64,000 nucleotides of DNA from the NCBI GenBank assembly GCA_027922465.2, contig BQMF02000215.1:372001-436000 (forward strand), written 5' to 3'. This document shows positions 33,128 through 45,318 of this stretch, in pieces (positions within the stretch are counted from its first letter, which is position 1; each line of letters begins with the position of its first letter). This stretch comes from Turritopsis dohrnii (lineage: Eukaryota; Cnidaria; Hydrozoa; Anthoathecata; Oceaniidae). Below the pieces are notes generated by a model that searched no databases, was not told the origin of the DNA, and was given only the letters and a program-made list of their open reading frames with translations. A program made the position numbers and the translations under genes.

Positions 33128-33689
33128 CTATTGAGAAAGAACTTCATTCAGTGAAAAAAAAAACAGGAGTGAGATGGCGCTAAACGTAATATATCGATTG
33201 GCAGAATTTGTCAGGAAAGTTTAAAAGATTAACTTGGTCCGACAGGCTCAATGTTGTTGCTTGTTGACGATTTTGAGCCTGAAAATGTTCATATTTTGTT
33301 GCTGTGGATATCAAATACTTCAATACTATTCTCAAGGATAAAGGATAAAGTAGTACATCCTGATGAAGTACGTACAAATGTATGTTTCTTTAAGCTGACT
33401 AGATTAGTTTTACTTTTACCCGTGGAAATACAATTAGGCCGGTTCAACTACTAATATTAAATCCGCATGTTTTATTGATTATTTGGCTAGTGGCTGATAC
33501 ACCACTCCGCAATCTGGTCAATGTTAACAAGCAGAAATTCATATTAACAAATAGATATCAATATTTCCTTATATATGTATTTTTACCATCAGCTGTGTGC
33601 AGTTTCGGTTAGATATTGATTGTGGGATTACATGGAAGACTACATTAAAAATGTGGCTATGAATCCACAAAGTAAATTTTGTCCAGGTG

Positions 33690-33740
33690 TTTTTACGGTA
33701 TTCACCTTTGCTGTTACCGTAATTAGCACGTTAGGGAAGG
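33690..33740 (-). repeat. Fragment of repeat Y end
   Basis: On the minus strand ATTACGGTAACAGCAAAGGT then GAATACCGTA and AAACACCTGGAC matches the end of repeat Y at 16712-16762. It is a solo fragment, about 50 bp. Confidence 0.55.
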
Positions 33741-34179
33741 AGAACAAAATACGGAAGTACATTATAAATGCAATTAGAAATTATCAGGGAGCACTGCACA
33801 ACACCATTTGCATCAACAGCACCAATAGTATCAAATTCCTTACCTGGTACTGTAATGGAAAAAACAAAGTGAAGGATCTGGAAAGCAAACAAAATCTTCA
33901 TGATTTTGACAGAATTTTATTTTAATTCAACACTCATTTCATTTTTTTTTACTATTTCGATCTGTTTTGCTGAGTTACCAGTAGTTACATAATTTTAAAT
34001 TCTTTTATTCAGTATTTCAAAATGTTTCATCATTGTATATTTGAATGCTGAATTGATTTCTCCATATTCAGCGATTATTTTGAATCGACAACCACCATGC
34101 ATTGTTCAAAATCTTACATGTATGATTGATAAATAAAATGTTTTACTAAACTTCAAATAATCAACTGTTATTTTATTAT
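33741..34179. other. Intergenic; one weak exon-like stretch at 33858-33769 (minus)
   Basis: On the minus strand an acceptor TCCATTACAG precedes PGKEFDTIGAVDANGVVQCS, open to a possible donor AAT|GTACTT. It could be a further exon of the 33.0 kb gene, but the acceptor-proximal repeat and lack of family resemblance keep confidence low. The remaining bases show nothing. Confidence 0.25.
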
Positions 34180-34640
34180 GCTTTTGATAACATTGTATAA
34201 ACACAATAAAAACAAGAAGAATTGTGAGCATGATCAATTTGATATGGGAGATATTTGAAAACTCCTTGACGGATGGTCTTCACGGTTTTTCACTTACATC
34301 AGAACTGAGTTAAACTTTCTTTAGGATTACTTTTCCAATTAAAAAAAACAAACAATTGTTCATATGAAACAATGGTTAAAAAGTTTGACAATACAACAAA
34401 TACGTATTTATAATCAAAATAAGATTTGTTAAAGAAATTCTGTAGAGCCAAAAAAGAAACTTTTTCAAAAAAAAATAAAGCGGAAAATCCATTAGAAATC
34501 TGCGTTTCAAACTTTGATTCAAAACAAAAAATAGCCAAAGTTTACATAAAAAAACAAGAAAAAAATATAAAAGGTTTTATTGATCATGATCACAATAGGT
34601 TTGGACAGTTAAAGAAGAAAAACGAACAATAATTAAAAAA
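34180..34640 (-). repeat. Repeat R, copy D (partial)
   Basis: Inverse of R positions corresponding to about 52700-53180: GACGGATGGTCTTCACGG, GAACTGAGTTAAACTTTCTT, TAGAAATCTGCGTTTCAAAC and GATCATGATCAC. Both termini of R are missing, so it is a truncated copy. Confidence 0.7.
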
Positions 34641-35148
34641 GAAAGAACGATAAAGAACGATAGCTAAATAGTTATTAAATAGAGTTAATTGATCTTTAAG
34701 AAATTAACAAGAGTAGTAAAAGCGTATTTGCTCTATAAATTAGCTACCTCGAGAAAGTAATTTCAGAATAAAAAAATATAAATTTGGATAGATCTCATAA
34801 AAAAGCTTTTTCCTGATAAAAGAATCGGAAAATATTAATATATTACAAATGTTACTAATCATTAGGTGAGAATTATTTCTCCAATTTCTTTAAACTGAGA
34901 AAATTAAGTTTTACATTTCACAACCCCACAAAATCTTTTAAGAATCCTTTCTATGGAAAATTATTTCAAATTTGCTCCAGGGAAAGATTGCAATTAGAGA
35001 TAGAACAAAATAGTAGCAAAACATTATAATTATTAAAATTATAAAATTATTTTGTTTTAACTCCATGCTCTTGCAAATTCACCTTCAACTGACAAAAAAT
35101 ATTTTAATCAGTACCAAAAACATCAATTTTCCTTTATGTTGCTTCTGT

Positions 35149-35391
35149 GTATTTCAGTTGGAGTTGGTTGGGCCCTCCAAAATCTTAATTTGGAATTTAA
35201 AAACACTACAAATTTTCCTTAAAAGTCTTTGGCATGAGCTGACTGTAAAATGGAACAGCCACGTTACATCTAAAAATGTTAGCAAGGCTGAACGAAAAAA
35301 CGCTCGTGAAATTAATGATGAAAAGGTTGTTGTTTGTATTGAATTAGAAAATGCTATAATCTTGCCAAAATCTAATGTAAGAAACTTTTAA
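35149..35391 (+). pseudogene. Fragment of a transposon-linked protein, unnamed
   Basis: After an acceptor-like TGTGTATTTCAG (35146-35157) the frame reads LELVGPSKILIWNLKTLQI, VKWNSHVTSKNVSKAERKNA, REINDEKVVVCIELENAIIL and ends with a stop at 35391. The pattern H-x-x-K-x-x-x-K-A-E-R-x-x-A-R-x-x-x-D followed by a hydrophobic-acidic stretch recalls uncharacterised transposon-associated proteins common in invertebrates, but I cannot name the family. It ends 25 bp before the EnSpm terminus at 35417. Confidence 0.3.
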
Positions 35392-35439
35392 TACAAAAAA
35401 CAGCTATCACAATACACACTGCGGGAAATATTGAGTTTT

Positions 35440-35645
35440 CTGGAAATCTGTCAGGAGTCAACATGAAGTTTTGGAGACTCAGAAAACATGAAACACCATG
35501 TTGACACATAATCTGTTTTGAAACATGATGTTGGCCGTGTTTTCTTTCTGGTAACACCATGTTGTGTGTTTTCTGTAAGCTTTGGGGAGTAAGCATGATG
35601 TTTAAATTGAGTAAACATCATGTTGAGACATATTATGATCCAGAA
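35440..35645. repeat. Left subterminal repeat array of the EnSpm element
   Basis: Repeated variants of AACACCATGTTG and AAACATGATGTT in both orientations (for example near 35490, 35524, 35556, 35594 and 35616). CACTA elements usually carry such arrays as binding sites for their accessory DNA-binding protein, here most likely the partner protein. Confidence 0.7.
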
Positions 35646-36185
35646 TACTTGACAATTTTTACATTTAGTATTTACAGACTAATTTAGCTCAAATTTCCGC
35701 AAAAAATAGTGTTTTGTTAGTCTAACTTGGTGGGTCAGACTGAATACCTTTCTTACATGGATAAAATTTCACGACATTATTTTGCTAATTTTGTCAAAAT
35801 ATTTTAGGAAAATGGTAAGCAAATGGGTAATAAAATCAAAATGAATTCGCGAAATCAAGTCCACTTAAAAACGTAACCTTAAAATCGAGCCTTTCACACT
35901 CGCTTCCGTTTGAGGGTAACGTTGGTGGCGATGGGGGGAAGGGCAAATAACAACGATAACTTTATACAACTTAACAATTTATCGCAACTTTTTGATGTAC
36001 AAAGTATTCATATTCATGTCAAAACATTTTCCCATCAAAGGAAAAATTAGATTTCTTATAAAGCAATCTCGAAGCTTCTTTATTTTATACATGGGTATTG
36101 AAATCAAAATTAATTTAAGCAAGCAATTAACATACTAGAAAGTAAAATCAATAACATGCAATATTTTAATTTGCGCAGCGCACCA

Positions 36186-36490
36186 CTTAGAGATAACTTT
36201 GCAACAGACCGGCAAAGGTCGTTCTCTGAAATCATCTTCTAAGTGGTCAAACGAAATGAGTAATGAACAATTTTATTCCTTTTTGATTTGCGAAGCGTAC
36301 AACTTAGAGATAGCTTTGCAACAGACCGGCAAAGGTCGTTCTCTGAAACCATCTTCTAAGTGGTCAAACGAAATGAGTAATGAACAAATTTATTCCTTTT
36401 TGATTTGCGAAGCGCACAACTTAGAGATAGCTTTGCAACAGACCGGCAAAGGTCGTTCTCTGAAACCATCTTCTAAGTATAACAATTTAA
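36186..36490. repeat. 117-bp tandem repeat (about 2.6 copies)
   Basis: Units start at CTTAGAGATA (36186, 36303, 36420) with exact 117-bp spacing and few differences. On the plus strand each reads 39 codons in frame (QQTGKGRSLKPSSKW, SNEMSNEQIYSFLIC, EAHNLEIA), giving a frame of 121 codons at 36199-36564 with no recognised fold. On the minus strand each unit contains AATAAA (complement of TTTATT, near 36271 and 36388), downstream of the kinase stop at 36573. The repeats may thus act as polyadenylation signals. Confidence 0.8.
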
Positions 36491-36572
36491 TATTTTTTAA
36501 TGTTCGAAGCAAATCACTTAGAGATAACTTTTTTACAGGTTTTACAAAAGTAATAAAAGTCTAATGGTGATG

Positions 36573-38539
36573 TTAACTAAGATTTGAAATAAAATCATTA
36601 AGTTTGTCGGGAAACTTGGGACTGCTACTTTTTAAAAGACTAATAGAAATATCTTCCATATCTGATTGGTTCTTGGAATCGGGAAGTTTCTTGACAAAAT
36701 GAGACACCAAAACTCCGAAACTGTACAAATCAGAAGCAAACGAAGGAAATTCTTTGCCACGTAAAATTTCGACTGGTAAATGATTCGTTTTGGCAAATCT
36801 CTTTTGGAAACAATCAGGAAGCAATCTTGAACTTTCAACGTGACAAGCACAGGAAAAGTCAATAATTACAGGTAAACTGTAAGAAGACTCTTGCTCTTTC
36901 ATGTAAATCGATTCCTCAATTAAGATGTTCAATACTATCTTCTTCGCTTGTAGAAACTTAAGAGCTGATGTTAAGTTTGCAATAATCCATCTAACTTGGT
37001 CCAGTCGAAATTGTTGATGAATACGGCAGTATTCATTAAAATCCGTGAAAGAAACATTTGGAAAGAGCGAAGAAGGGATGTTTGATATTTCTGCCAGTCC
37101 TATTTGCGATATAAAATTTTTATGTTTACCCAAATAACTTATAATCTTCAATTCATGACCTAATATCAGGAGACTGTCATTTCTATTGAAAGATCGAAGC
37201 TGTTTACATACTACGTCTTTTTGAAGATAAGATGCCCGACTGTATACCGATACTTCGTCGATTTTAAAGGTAGAGTGAACTTCGATACTGGACTCATCAA
37301 GTATAGGAATGTCAAATGCCATTATATGTTGGTTAATGTGTCCGAGCAAACCATTAGATAACGCAGAGTTGCACAACTGTATCGTTCTTGGCGAGAAAAT
37401 TCGGCGTAGTTCAGTATGTTTTATCTCTTTCAGAATAGCGCCACAAATTATGTCGATTAAATCTTTTTCAATAGGATTTAGTTGATGCAATACTTCCTCA
37501 ATGTTTTCTCCCTAAAGCAAAACATTGATGGTAAACATAATTGCATGAAAAATAAAATATTAAACTTAATTCATTTGTTAAATTCAAATTGCCGACCTAC
37601 TTGGGGTTAAAGTCAGTCAACCTATTCTTTTAATATTATCAATACATGTTTTAGGCTCTGAAATGGAGCTAAGAACAATGGGTGTATTGTTACAGAACAA
37701 TATAAATTAAGCATATTGCCCAGTCTGATTTTGGATTTTTCAGTGTTCACAAAAAAATATGCATGCAGATGAGGCTTTAACGAACAAGGGGATAGGCTAT
37801 GCGTCGAATTACCCTTTTGGTGGGCAGGTCAAAAGAAGTCTAAATGTGAACACGATTACGAACAATTTTTCTGAAAATAGGCATCGGTAGCCGACTTATT
37901 ACCCTTGTGAAAACCTTCTTTCAGAAAGTACATTAGAAGATGGAAACTATCTGAAAATGAATCATAACTCACCTGTGATATACCTGGATATGCTTCATTT
38001 GCTGCATAGTGCTCATTGAAAACGGAATTGCTATATTTTGTGTTGATATGGTTCCATAAAAGAAATTTGACTGTTTTAAAGTCTTTCAACTTAAGCAATG
38101 AGCCAATTTCTTTCTATAACAAACAACGTAATGCGAAAATTAGAACAGCTTTGATTATCACTTAATTTACAGTGTAACTTTAATTCCATAATTAAGTGGT
38201 GAGGTGTTCACACCGCATTAACAGCATTCCATTTGGTATTAACATTGTCAACAAACTAGGGCATTGGCATATATAGATAATCAGGTCGTAGGCAACACCA
38301 AATAAAGGAAGTTTGCCATACAAGTATTTCAGTTGTTCAACTATTGGCTCGAAAGCAAGGGATCGTTTGGCTCCCTTTATTTGCAAATATGAATCTATAC
38401 TTGGCTTGCTGTTAATAACTCATACCTCAAGAGACTTGGCAAGTCTTCTTTTAGTCCTCCTTAGTTTAGCCTTTCCCTTTTTATCAGCAGCGGAGGGAAC
38501 CAATTGAAGCAGCTCAGTGATAAGACTTGAGACATCCAT
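36573..38539 (-). CDS. Pseudokinase carried by the EnSpm element (three exons, 397 aa)
   Basis: Exons 38539-38426 (ATG; 38 codons; KKGKAKLRRTKRRLAK basic patch), 38113-37973 (47 codons) and 37511-36573 (stop). Both introns are phase 0 with GTATGA/GTGAGT donors and TAG acceptors. Exon 3 has a protein-kinase fold: beta-3 lysine in VVCKQL, alpha-C glutamate in GHELKIISYLGKHKN, hinge region, catalytic loop replaced by KKIVLNILIEESIY (no HRD aspartate), DFG changed to DFS in VIIDFSCAC, activation-segment end HLPVEILRGKEF, and SDLYSFGVLVSHF. Loss of the HRD aspartate and DFG glycine argues for a catalytically dead kinase. The pattern resembles the divergent kinase family common in cnidarian genomes. 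It lies between the transposase stop and the left terminus, in the transposase orientation. Confidence 0.8.
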
Positions 38540-39451
38540 TAATAAATCTGAACTTTAAAGTTGTTATAAGCTGTCAGTTACTACCTATAGTTTAAACAGA
38601 TAGTATTATTAATATTATTAGATATTATTATAACCACAACAACTGTTTTTCTATCACACTTAATAACAATATTTCAAAATAATAGTGTAGGAAACTGAAC
38701 TAAATACAAACAAGTAAATATGAATGAAGAATTTCGTTCTCGCCGTCTTACAAAAGATTGCAGGTGCAAGTAGCTCTTTCTGATTTGAAAGTTACACAGT
38801 AAAAGTCAAAATAATCTCTAGTAGAAACTTATTTCTAGTATGAAATCTGAAATGAAATTTTTAACTTAAGAGAGGAAATCAAGGAAATCAAGGAGAAAAA
38901 TTCCAAAATGAACCCATTCTACATATAATACTATATACTATAGTACAAGTAAATAAAAAGTATCTGTGAGAAAAAAGAAAACAAATAAAACAAAAAATAG
39001 TGATAGCACACTGTGAAAAGTAAAGTTTGATATCCAGGCTGCCATAAATGAGTAAACACTTGTAACCTTGAAGCTTAGATATTATTTAAAAGAAAAATGT
39101 TTTTTCATATGTCAAACAAAAGGATAGAGAAAATAGAGTAATAAACTAGTAGGCAATAGATTATAACCTCAACAAAATTCTAAGCTGAGGTATCAATAAC
39201 ATTATCTCAACCAGGAGGGGCATTGGGAAGTACTTTTAGAAAACATAGTGTTTAGCGCAGTAACTTAGTTATACTCAATTATAAACCCATTGGTACTTAC
39301 TGTAATGTTAGGTGGTGTTCACATAAAAATTTGCTAAAAATTGCTAAAACACAGAAAATAACACTTACTACACATAGTGTTCTGGATAGACTGGATGACC
39401 AACCCACCCCCACCCCACTCCACCCCTGACATAGCTATTACTTTACAAAGA
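38540..39451. other. Spacer between pseudokinase and transposase genes
   Basis: No coding frame or repeat recognised. This stretch would hold the kinase promoter and the transposase 3' UTR. Direct evidence for either is lacking. Confidence 0.45.
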
Positions 39452-42400
39452 TCATTCAGAAATTAGGGAATGTCTAAGCCTAGTTGCAATTGCAAGATAT
39501 TCATTACTTTTATAAACAAATTCAGCAAAGACAGCCTTAGCAAAAATGCGTTGAATTGGAAGAAATGATGCAGGGCCAATTTGTTCAAAGTGATGCTTAT
39601 GCCATACTTCAATAGGCTTCCCAAATTTATCTTTGATACTTTCCTCTACTGGTAAAAGCCATTTGCACACAGCAAACCAGTGGTCAGTATAACCATCTTT
39701 GGTTGTAATCTGGTGCTTGATGAAATATTCAATAAACCCCGGTCTTGGTTCCAAACCTGTATCGTGAAAATCAACAATATCACCGTTTGATCTAACCCAG
39801 TAGCCAACAATGCAAGCTGATCGAGAACTTCTGCTTTCAAGAGAGCTGTATTGATTACCAGACAAGGATAAGTCGGAGTATTTAAAGCATGATGGAGAAA
39901 TAGAAGATGTATCCATAGCTGGGTACAAATGTTTGTAGGTTCCTCCTAAATGAAGTAACTGTAACAAGGAAAGAGAAAATCGAGCTTCTTTACCCTTAGA
40001 AACGTCAACGTCCAAGCCATGCCATATTTGTGTTTGAATATTTGTAAACCTAAAAATAAGTCATTTATTAAGAAAGGTATAGAAATTTGAAATAGTACAA
40101 ATGGTATCAACCCTTAGTAACTTGACATACATTGAATACAAAATTGCATACAAAATATGCTAATGGTATGCTTGATTAAAAGCATGATTTCAAGCACATT
40201 TGTTAGTCATTTAAAAGTTTAGTCATCAACAGGTTATTTCTTGATTCTGATTGGTTAAAACATACATTAAAGAGTAATTGCACTGTATCTGTTAGGCTTA
40301 CTTAAGAGGAGAGCTTTGTTAGTTTTTTATTATGAAATGAATACTATGGTATATTTGTGACGGTTTGAGGGAAAATCATAACAAGTGATGTTACTGATAA
40401 ATTTATCAGAAATTATCACTTGTTATGATTTTCCCTCAAACAGTCACATTAAAAGTAAAAACAGCCTTATCCTAAAAGCTCAATCCTAAAAGGTAAGCTT
40501 AGCACATTTTCAGCCTTTCTATGCTTAAGCTTTGTGGTTAAAAAGGTGTAATTCTATCAACATTCATATTACTTTTAATTGAATAATGAATGTGTACCTT
40601 GATGACAATTTTGCCAGTTGCAGGATTGATGACGAGCCAATATCTTTCAATGTGCCTTTTTCAGAGATGGTTAGTTTGGATAACAACTCTCTGAATTCCT
40701 GACCAAATTTTTCTGGCTTGGTGACATTCATTACGAAGATATCACGAGTGAATCGATTCATCAATTGAACTTCAATGTTATGGTTATTAGTTGGAAGTTT
40801 ACCAAGAATACCGTTGTATCTAGCATAATAAAATATAACTTTGGGTGCCCTATCTACAATTAATGAAAAGAGTTCTCTTAAATAACAAGAGAATAATCTT
40901 AATAGGGATGGGTTTATTAAAATACCTAAGAGATCAAAAAATATCTCCATACATCATTACCAATGATTTTTCAATATTTCTATTTCCAAAATCATTTTTT
41001 GGGAAGGAGGTTTGATAGAACAAGGAGTTAGCAGAGACAATTTTAAATTGAAACTGTTTATGCTTAAAGAGTACACATTTTTTTTATAAGCAACACTAGT
41101 AAATTTTCTCAAAAAGTTAAGCAACAGTACTACAAGGATCTTACATGAAATTTTGAAATAATGCAGCACTAGCATAGCTACAGCACATTTCTTAAAATTG
41201 CCACACTAGGTGGTTACACTAGGTTGCAGTACTATGTCCTATGTTTATACTTAAACACTTAAGCTTACACAAAGATTTTCAAGACTGGAAACACATATTT
41301 TTTCAATTAATTCTTAGCAACAAGTTAAGCAACAATTCTACTTAAAAATGGTCATGTTTTAAGCAACATTACTACTAAGGTCTGAGAATTATGAGAACTG
41401 AGAATTATGCAAATTAAAAACAACCTACCTTTCAAAAGAGAACAACCAAAATGAATATATTGGACCAAAGTCAGTAACACTATCTTTGATATGCAGATGC
41501 AAGTGCATATTTGGAACAACCCTCTCTCTACCATACAGAATTTCAAAGCTTTTGCAAAATTCGAGAAGAAAATTATGTGCTATTGCCAGATCCACTTTTG
41601 ATATTATTTGCTTACAAAGACACCGGCATGCAAGGACAAACTTACGAAAACAAGACAGATGATTTGCTGGAATCGTTCCTTTCAGACAAAAGATGGAGAA
41701 AAGAGTGGTCCAATTCTTGTATTCATCAGCTGTAAATCCATCAAAACTGCTGACAATCTTTCGGGGGATTTTTCCAACATCTGAAGGAACAACAAATTTA
41801 TCTACCCGTTCTTGCAAAGTTGTTTGTGAATGGCGATTGATAAAACCAAGCTCTTTCCAAATTTTAGAAATCAACTTTGCAGTGCCCATAAACAAATTAT
41901 GCATTGGGTCAATCGGTGTCATTCGAACAGTATCAAAATAAGGGAGTTCTGCTAGCACAGAATATCGTGTTCCATAGTTTGTTTCCAAATTTTCCTGATC
42001 GGTAGCTGAGGTAGCATCTAGGATCTCAGTCATTTGTTGGCGGTGCTCAAGTGTTGTCCTTGCTGGCCAATTTTCACAATCAAAACCTCCATAATCTTTG
42101 CATCCTACACGACCAGGGAATATTTTGTTGCATTTTGAGCAGCCATGAGTTGCTGCATGTCCTTAAATAGCAAAAAAATGATTTTGATTATTGATATACA
42201 TCCTCTTTATATGTGAAATATAGAACACAGCATTATTTTAATTTTTGGAATGAGCAAGGGGTGGTAAATGTTTGAAAGTCTAGACATATACATCAAGTTA
42301 AAATGCGAGTCAAATTTAAGAAAATCTCAGCCTATACTTTAATCGGATTAATTTTTGCGTGATTAATTTTTGCGAGTTTTTGAACTCGTAAAATGTTTTG

Positions 42401-45318
42401 GATTTATTTTCGCGAATAGGCACTTCGACAAATTTCATGTGGATTAGTTTAGTCTTTATCAAATTTATCATGTAAACAGTGAAAGAATATAAAAAATGAT
42501 TGAAAATTATGTTTCTTTTACTCTGCCCCTGCTAAAAAAACGCTTCCCACACACGCTAATATTTATTTAAGCGTGTGCACGCCTGCCTTGTAATGATAAC
42601 TGTAATAACAAAGGTTTAATCCAAACTTTATCTTTATCATACTAAAATTCATTATACTAAGCCTTTCTCTCTGTTCAGCTCACATAGATTAAAACCTGTA
42701 AAAACTTTTTACACGGGTTACTAGTGTAATATTTAATTGTATTACCGTATTTCCTCTACAAAAACAAGATTTAAGATTAATAGAGGGGGCGGCGTTTATT
42801 ACAAAATGAAAAATTTGACAGAAGCAAACTTAAACAATAATGTTTCCTTATCGTAAAAAGGTAAACAAAAGAATGTGAAAAAATGTTTCCTACAAAAGAT
42901 ATGTTCACGAAAATGTCAAAGAAGAGCAACATCACTGTCGCCGTTGTCTTGTATGAGATAAAACGTTTTTATATATAATTTTTATAATTTTTATAATTAG
43001 CCTGTTTTCTAATAAACATCGCTTCTCAAGGTGTGGCGTTTAATAGAGGGAGGCGTTTACTACAAGCGTTCTGCTATAAGTGTGGCGTTTAATGGAGGGC
43101 AGCATTTATATATTAGAGGAAATACGGTATGTAGTTTTCTTATTCTTAAACGTTCTTTTAAATTCATGCGTAAGGTTGCAGTTTCAAAAAAATCTTTTAT
43201 TTAAAAAAATAGCTGTTGACTAGTTAATGGAACGGAAACGTCTTTAATTTAATTAAAAAACCATTTGAACTTCAAATCAAAACGATGGAGAGTAATATAA
43301 TTTTTTTTTATTATTATTTTCAGGTTTTATTTTTCTTCTTTATTAATTTATGAATAAATATTATTTACCGTCAAAGTTATCTTTATAGCTAACATATTAC
43401 GTTCCGAATATTCAAAAACATTGTTATTTTTTAAATTAATTCTCCGTGAAAATCTCCTTATTTTTACACGACACACTTCAAATTTGACTTAATTATCTTA
43501 CAGAAGGAAGATCGTTGATCTTAACTGGAAAAAATTGGTCGCACATATGTCAAAAATTTACACAAGTTCATGCCATAACTGAATTGCCAATTGAGGCATG
43601 CAATGACCACACGTCTGCTAATTTTCTCATGACCAGGCCTGGAAAACCACAAAATTTAATCATGCAAAATTCTATCTACTTAAGGTAACACTTTTTAAGA
43701 GAAAATGTTGATTTAGCTTGTCATTTGTTGATCCCATTGGATCAAAAAGAACAAAAAAATAAAAATAAAAATAAAAAACGAAAAAAACCTAACTGGATTT
43801 ATTTTCGCAAACGGGCACAAAAAAAATTTGCATGAATTAATCGATTTCACATGTTTTCGTAATATAAACTTTCCTGAAAAAGGCAAAAAATTGCAAAATC
43901 GCGAAAATTAATCTTGCAAAAATTAATCCTGTTAAAATATTCAGGCATTTTGTTAAGAACATTGAGGCTCAGGTCAAAAGACTTTCTTAAAAAAAAATGT
44001 TTATTCATAATTTTGTTATTGTTTTTATAAAAAAACAAAAATATTTACCTAGGAATCCACACAATTTGCGACTTGCTGGGATATCGCACCCAACACAAAG
44101 TAGTGCAAGATGAAAATTTACCAACGGTCTTTTGACTACAGAAAGCTGAAAGCCAGCGTGCCAAGCTTCATTCAATTCATCAACAAGGGGCTTGATGAAT
44201 GTGTTTGTGGGGGGCTCTTTATCCATATTAGGAATTATTCCAGAAAGAATTACATTTTCTTTCTTGAACCTTTCTACTCGAGGTAAGTTCAAAACAACAA
44301 GATAAATTCCTCCAACTGAAAAGCTCGACAAATGCTTGAAAGGTTGAAACCAATCGACATTCAGCATTAAAGCATAATTTCTTTCGTTTAAAAAATACCA
44401 TTCCCCATTTCTTTGAAAGGTCTTCCAAATCAAACCATCAAACACATCACTATAAATACCTTCATTGGTTTGCCTATTCCTCCACAAGTTACATTTCCTT
44501 TCAAAGTCTGGGTTTTGTACAAGTAACTGCAGAGAAGATTTAATTGATTGATAGCAATATGTTTTAAATGGTACCAGGATTGAGCCACCAGAGGGTGATT
44601 TTAATGTTTTGAGAAGAGTCTGTCCACATTTCTTTTGTAGATGGGGTAAGCGGTGGTTAGGAAAGCGAACATACTTGCACTTCGCAGAAACATATTCACC
44701 TTGTATTTTACTTCTACAATCCTCCAAATTATACAGAGTGAAACATTTGATACAAACAACATACTTTTTGAAAGTTGATTTTTCAATTTTAAGTATCTTA
44801 TGGAACATGACCAAAGACTTCGGGAAATTTTGTGCAAACTGATTCAACACATCTCCATTTAACTTTATCAAATCAGCAAGTTTCTTTAAAAAAATTGAAA
44901 TAATACTCAATAAAAATTCCAGAGCATTATCTGTGACTGAAAAGTGCATTTGCCAATACGATAATATTAGACAAGTCCATCTTAAAAGAATGCTACAATC
45001 ATCATTTTCCTTTTCTTTACTAATACTCAACTCATCTTGAGCATAAATTTCATCAAAAATGGACTCAAACTCTTCATTACTGATAATTTCTTCAATGACT
45101 TGATTCTGATGGTGATTTTGAAGTTGTGAAAGATCTGGAATGTTCTCATCAATTGTTGTTTCAATAAGATTTTCATCATTCTTGTAAGAAATATCAGTGG
45201 GTACATTACTTACTACCCTCTCATAAGGTGCTACAATTTTATTACTGCATTTATGTCTGCTGAAATAACTCTTGCTGAAACTCTGCATACAAGTGAAACA
45301 TTTTTGATATTTGGCCAT
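39452..45318 (-). CDS. EnSpm/CACTA-type transposase (four exons, 940 aa, apparently intact)
   Basis: Exons 45318-44049, 42161-41429, 40819-40598 and 40049-39452, with phases 1, 2, 2 joining exactly. The N-terminus has a C2-HC zinc-finger-like CFTCMQSFSKSYFSRHKC, then an acidic region. Exon 1 ends with CDIPASRKLCGFL,G, continued by HAATHGCSKCNKIFPG in exon 2. The TPase core follows: YGTRYSVLAELPYFDTVRMT, DPMHNLFMGTAKLI, IPRKIVSSFDGFTADEYKNW, PNMHLHLHIKDSVTDFGPIY, SFWLFSFERYNGILG. Exon 4 has YFIKHQITTKDGYTDHWF and GPASFLPIQRIFAKAVFAEF. These blocks are characteristic of the animal EnSpm-type transposase. No internal stops. Start ATG faces the partner gene across 258 bp. Intron 1 holds a TTAA-flanked insertion with a nested MITE. 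An active enzyme is plausible. Confidence 0.9.
40357..40447. repeat. Hairpin in transposase intron 3
   Basis: The arm GTGACGGTTTGAGGGAAAAT then CATAACAAGTGAT is mirrored by ATCACTTGTTATGATTTTCC then CTCAAACAGTCAC with one mismatch. Its loop contains a second palindrome, CTGATAAATTTATCAG. It is a perfect-looking foldback of about 91 nt, a candidate mini-MITE or structured intronic RNA. Confidence 0.8.
42343..43931. mobile_element. 1.59-kb TTAA-flanked insertion in transposase intron 1
   Basis: Inverted ends GGATTAATTTTTGCGTGATT (left) and GGATTAATTTTTGCAAGATT (right, reversed), with TTAA at both borders (42339-42342 and 43932-43935). TTAA duplication is typical of piggyBac-like elements. No transposase frame was found, so it is non-autonomous. 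It contains the nested MITE at 42745-43127. Confidence 0.68.
42745..43127. mobile_element. 383-bp nested TA-flanked MITE
   Basis: Inverted ends CCGTATTTCCTCTA and TTAGAGGAAATACGG (reads TAGAGGAAATACGG inverted), with TA on both sides (42743-42744 and 43128-43129). Inner repeats GGCGTTTAATAGAGGG occur three times near the right end. Typical of Tc1/mariner-derived MITEs. Confidence 0.78.

Noticed and set aside
33690..33740. Exon-like ITVTAKVNTVKTPG reading, similar to the true exon at 32975
   Set aside because: The DNA matches the end of repeat Y (16712-16762), so the similarity to an ITV-type exon is accidental.
36199..36564. A 121-residue repeat protein as a fourth transposon gene
   Set aside because: The frame depends on a 117-bp tandem DNA repeat and ends in unrelated sequence; no fold or homology recognised. 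Reported as a repeat instead.
41511..41941. Plus-strand frames opposite transposase exon 2
   Set aside because: Shadows of the minus-strand transposase coding sequence.
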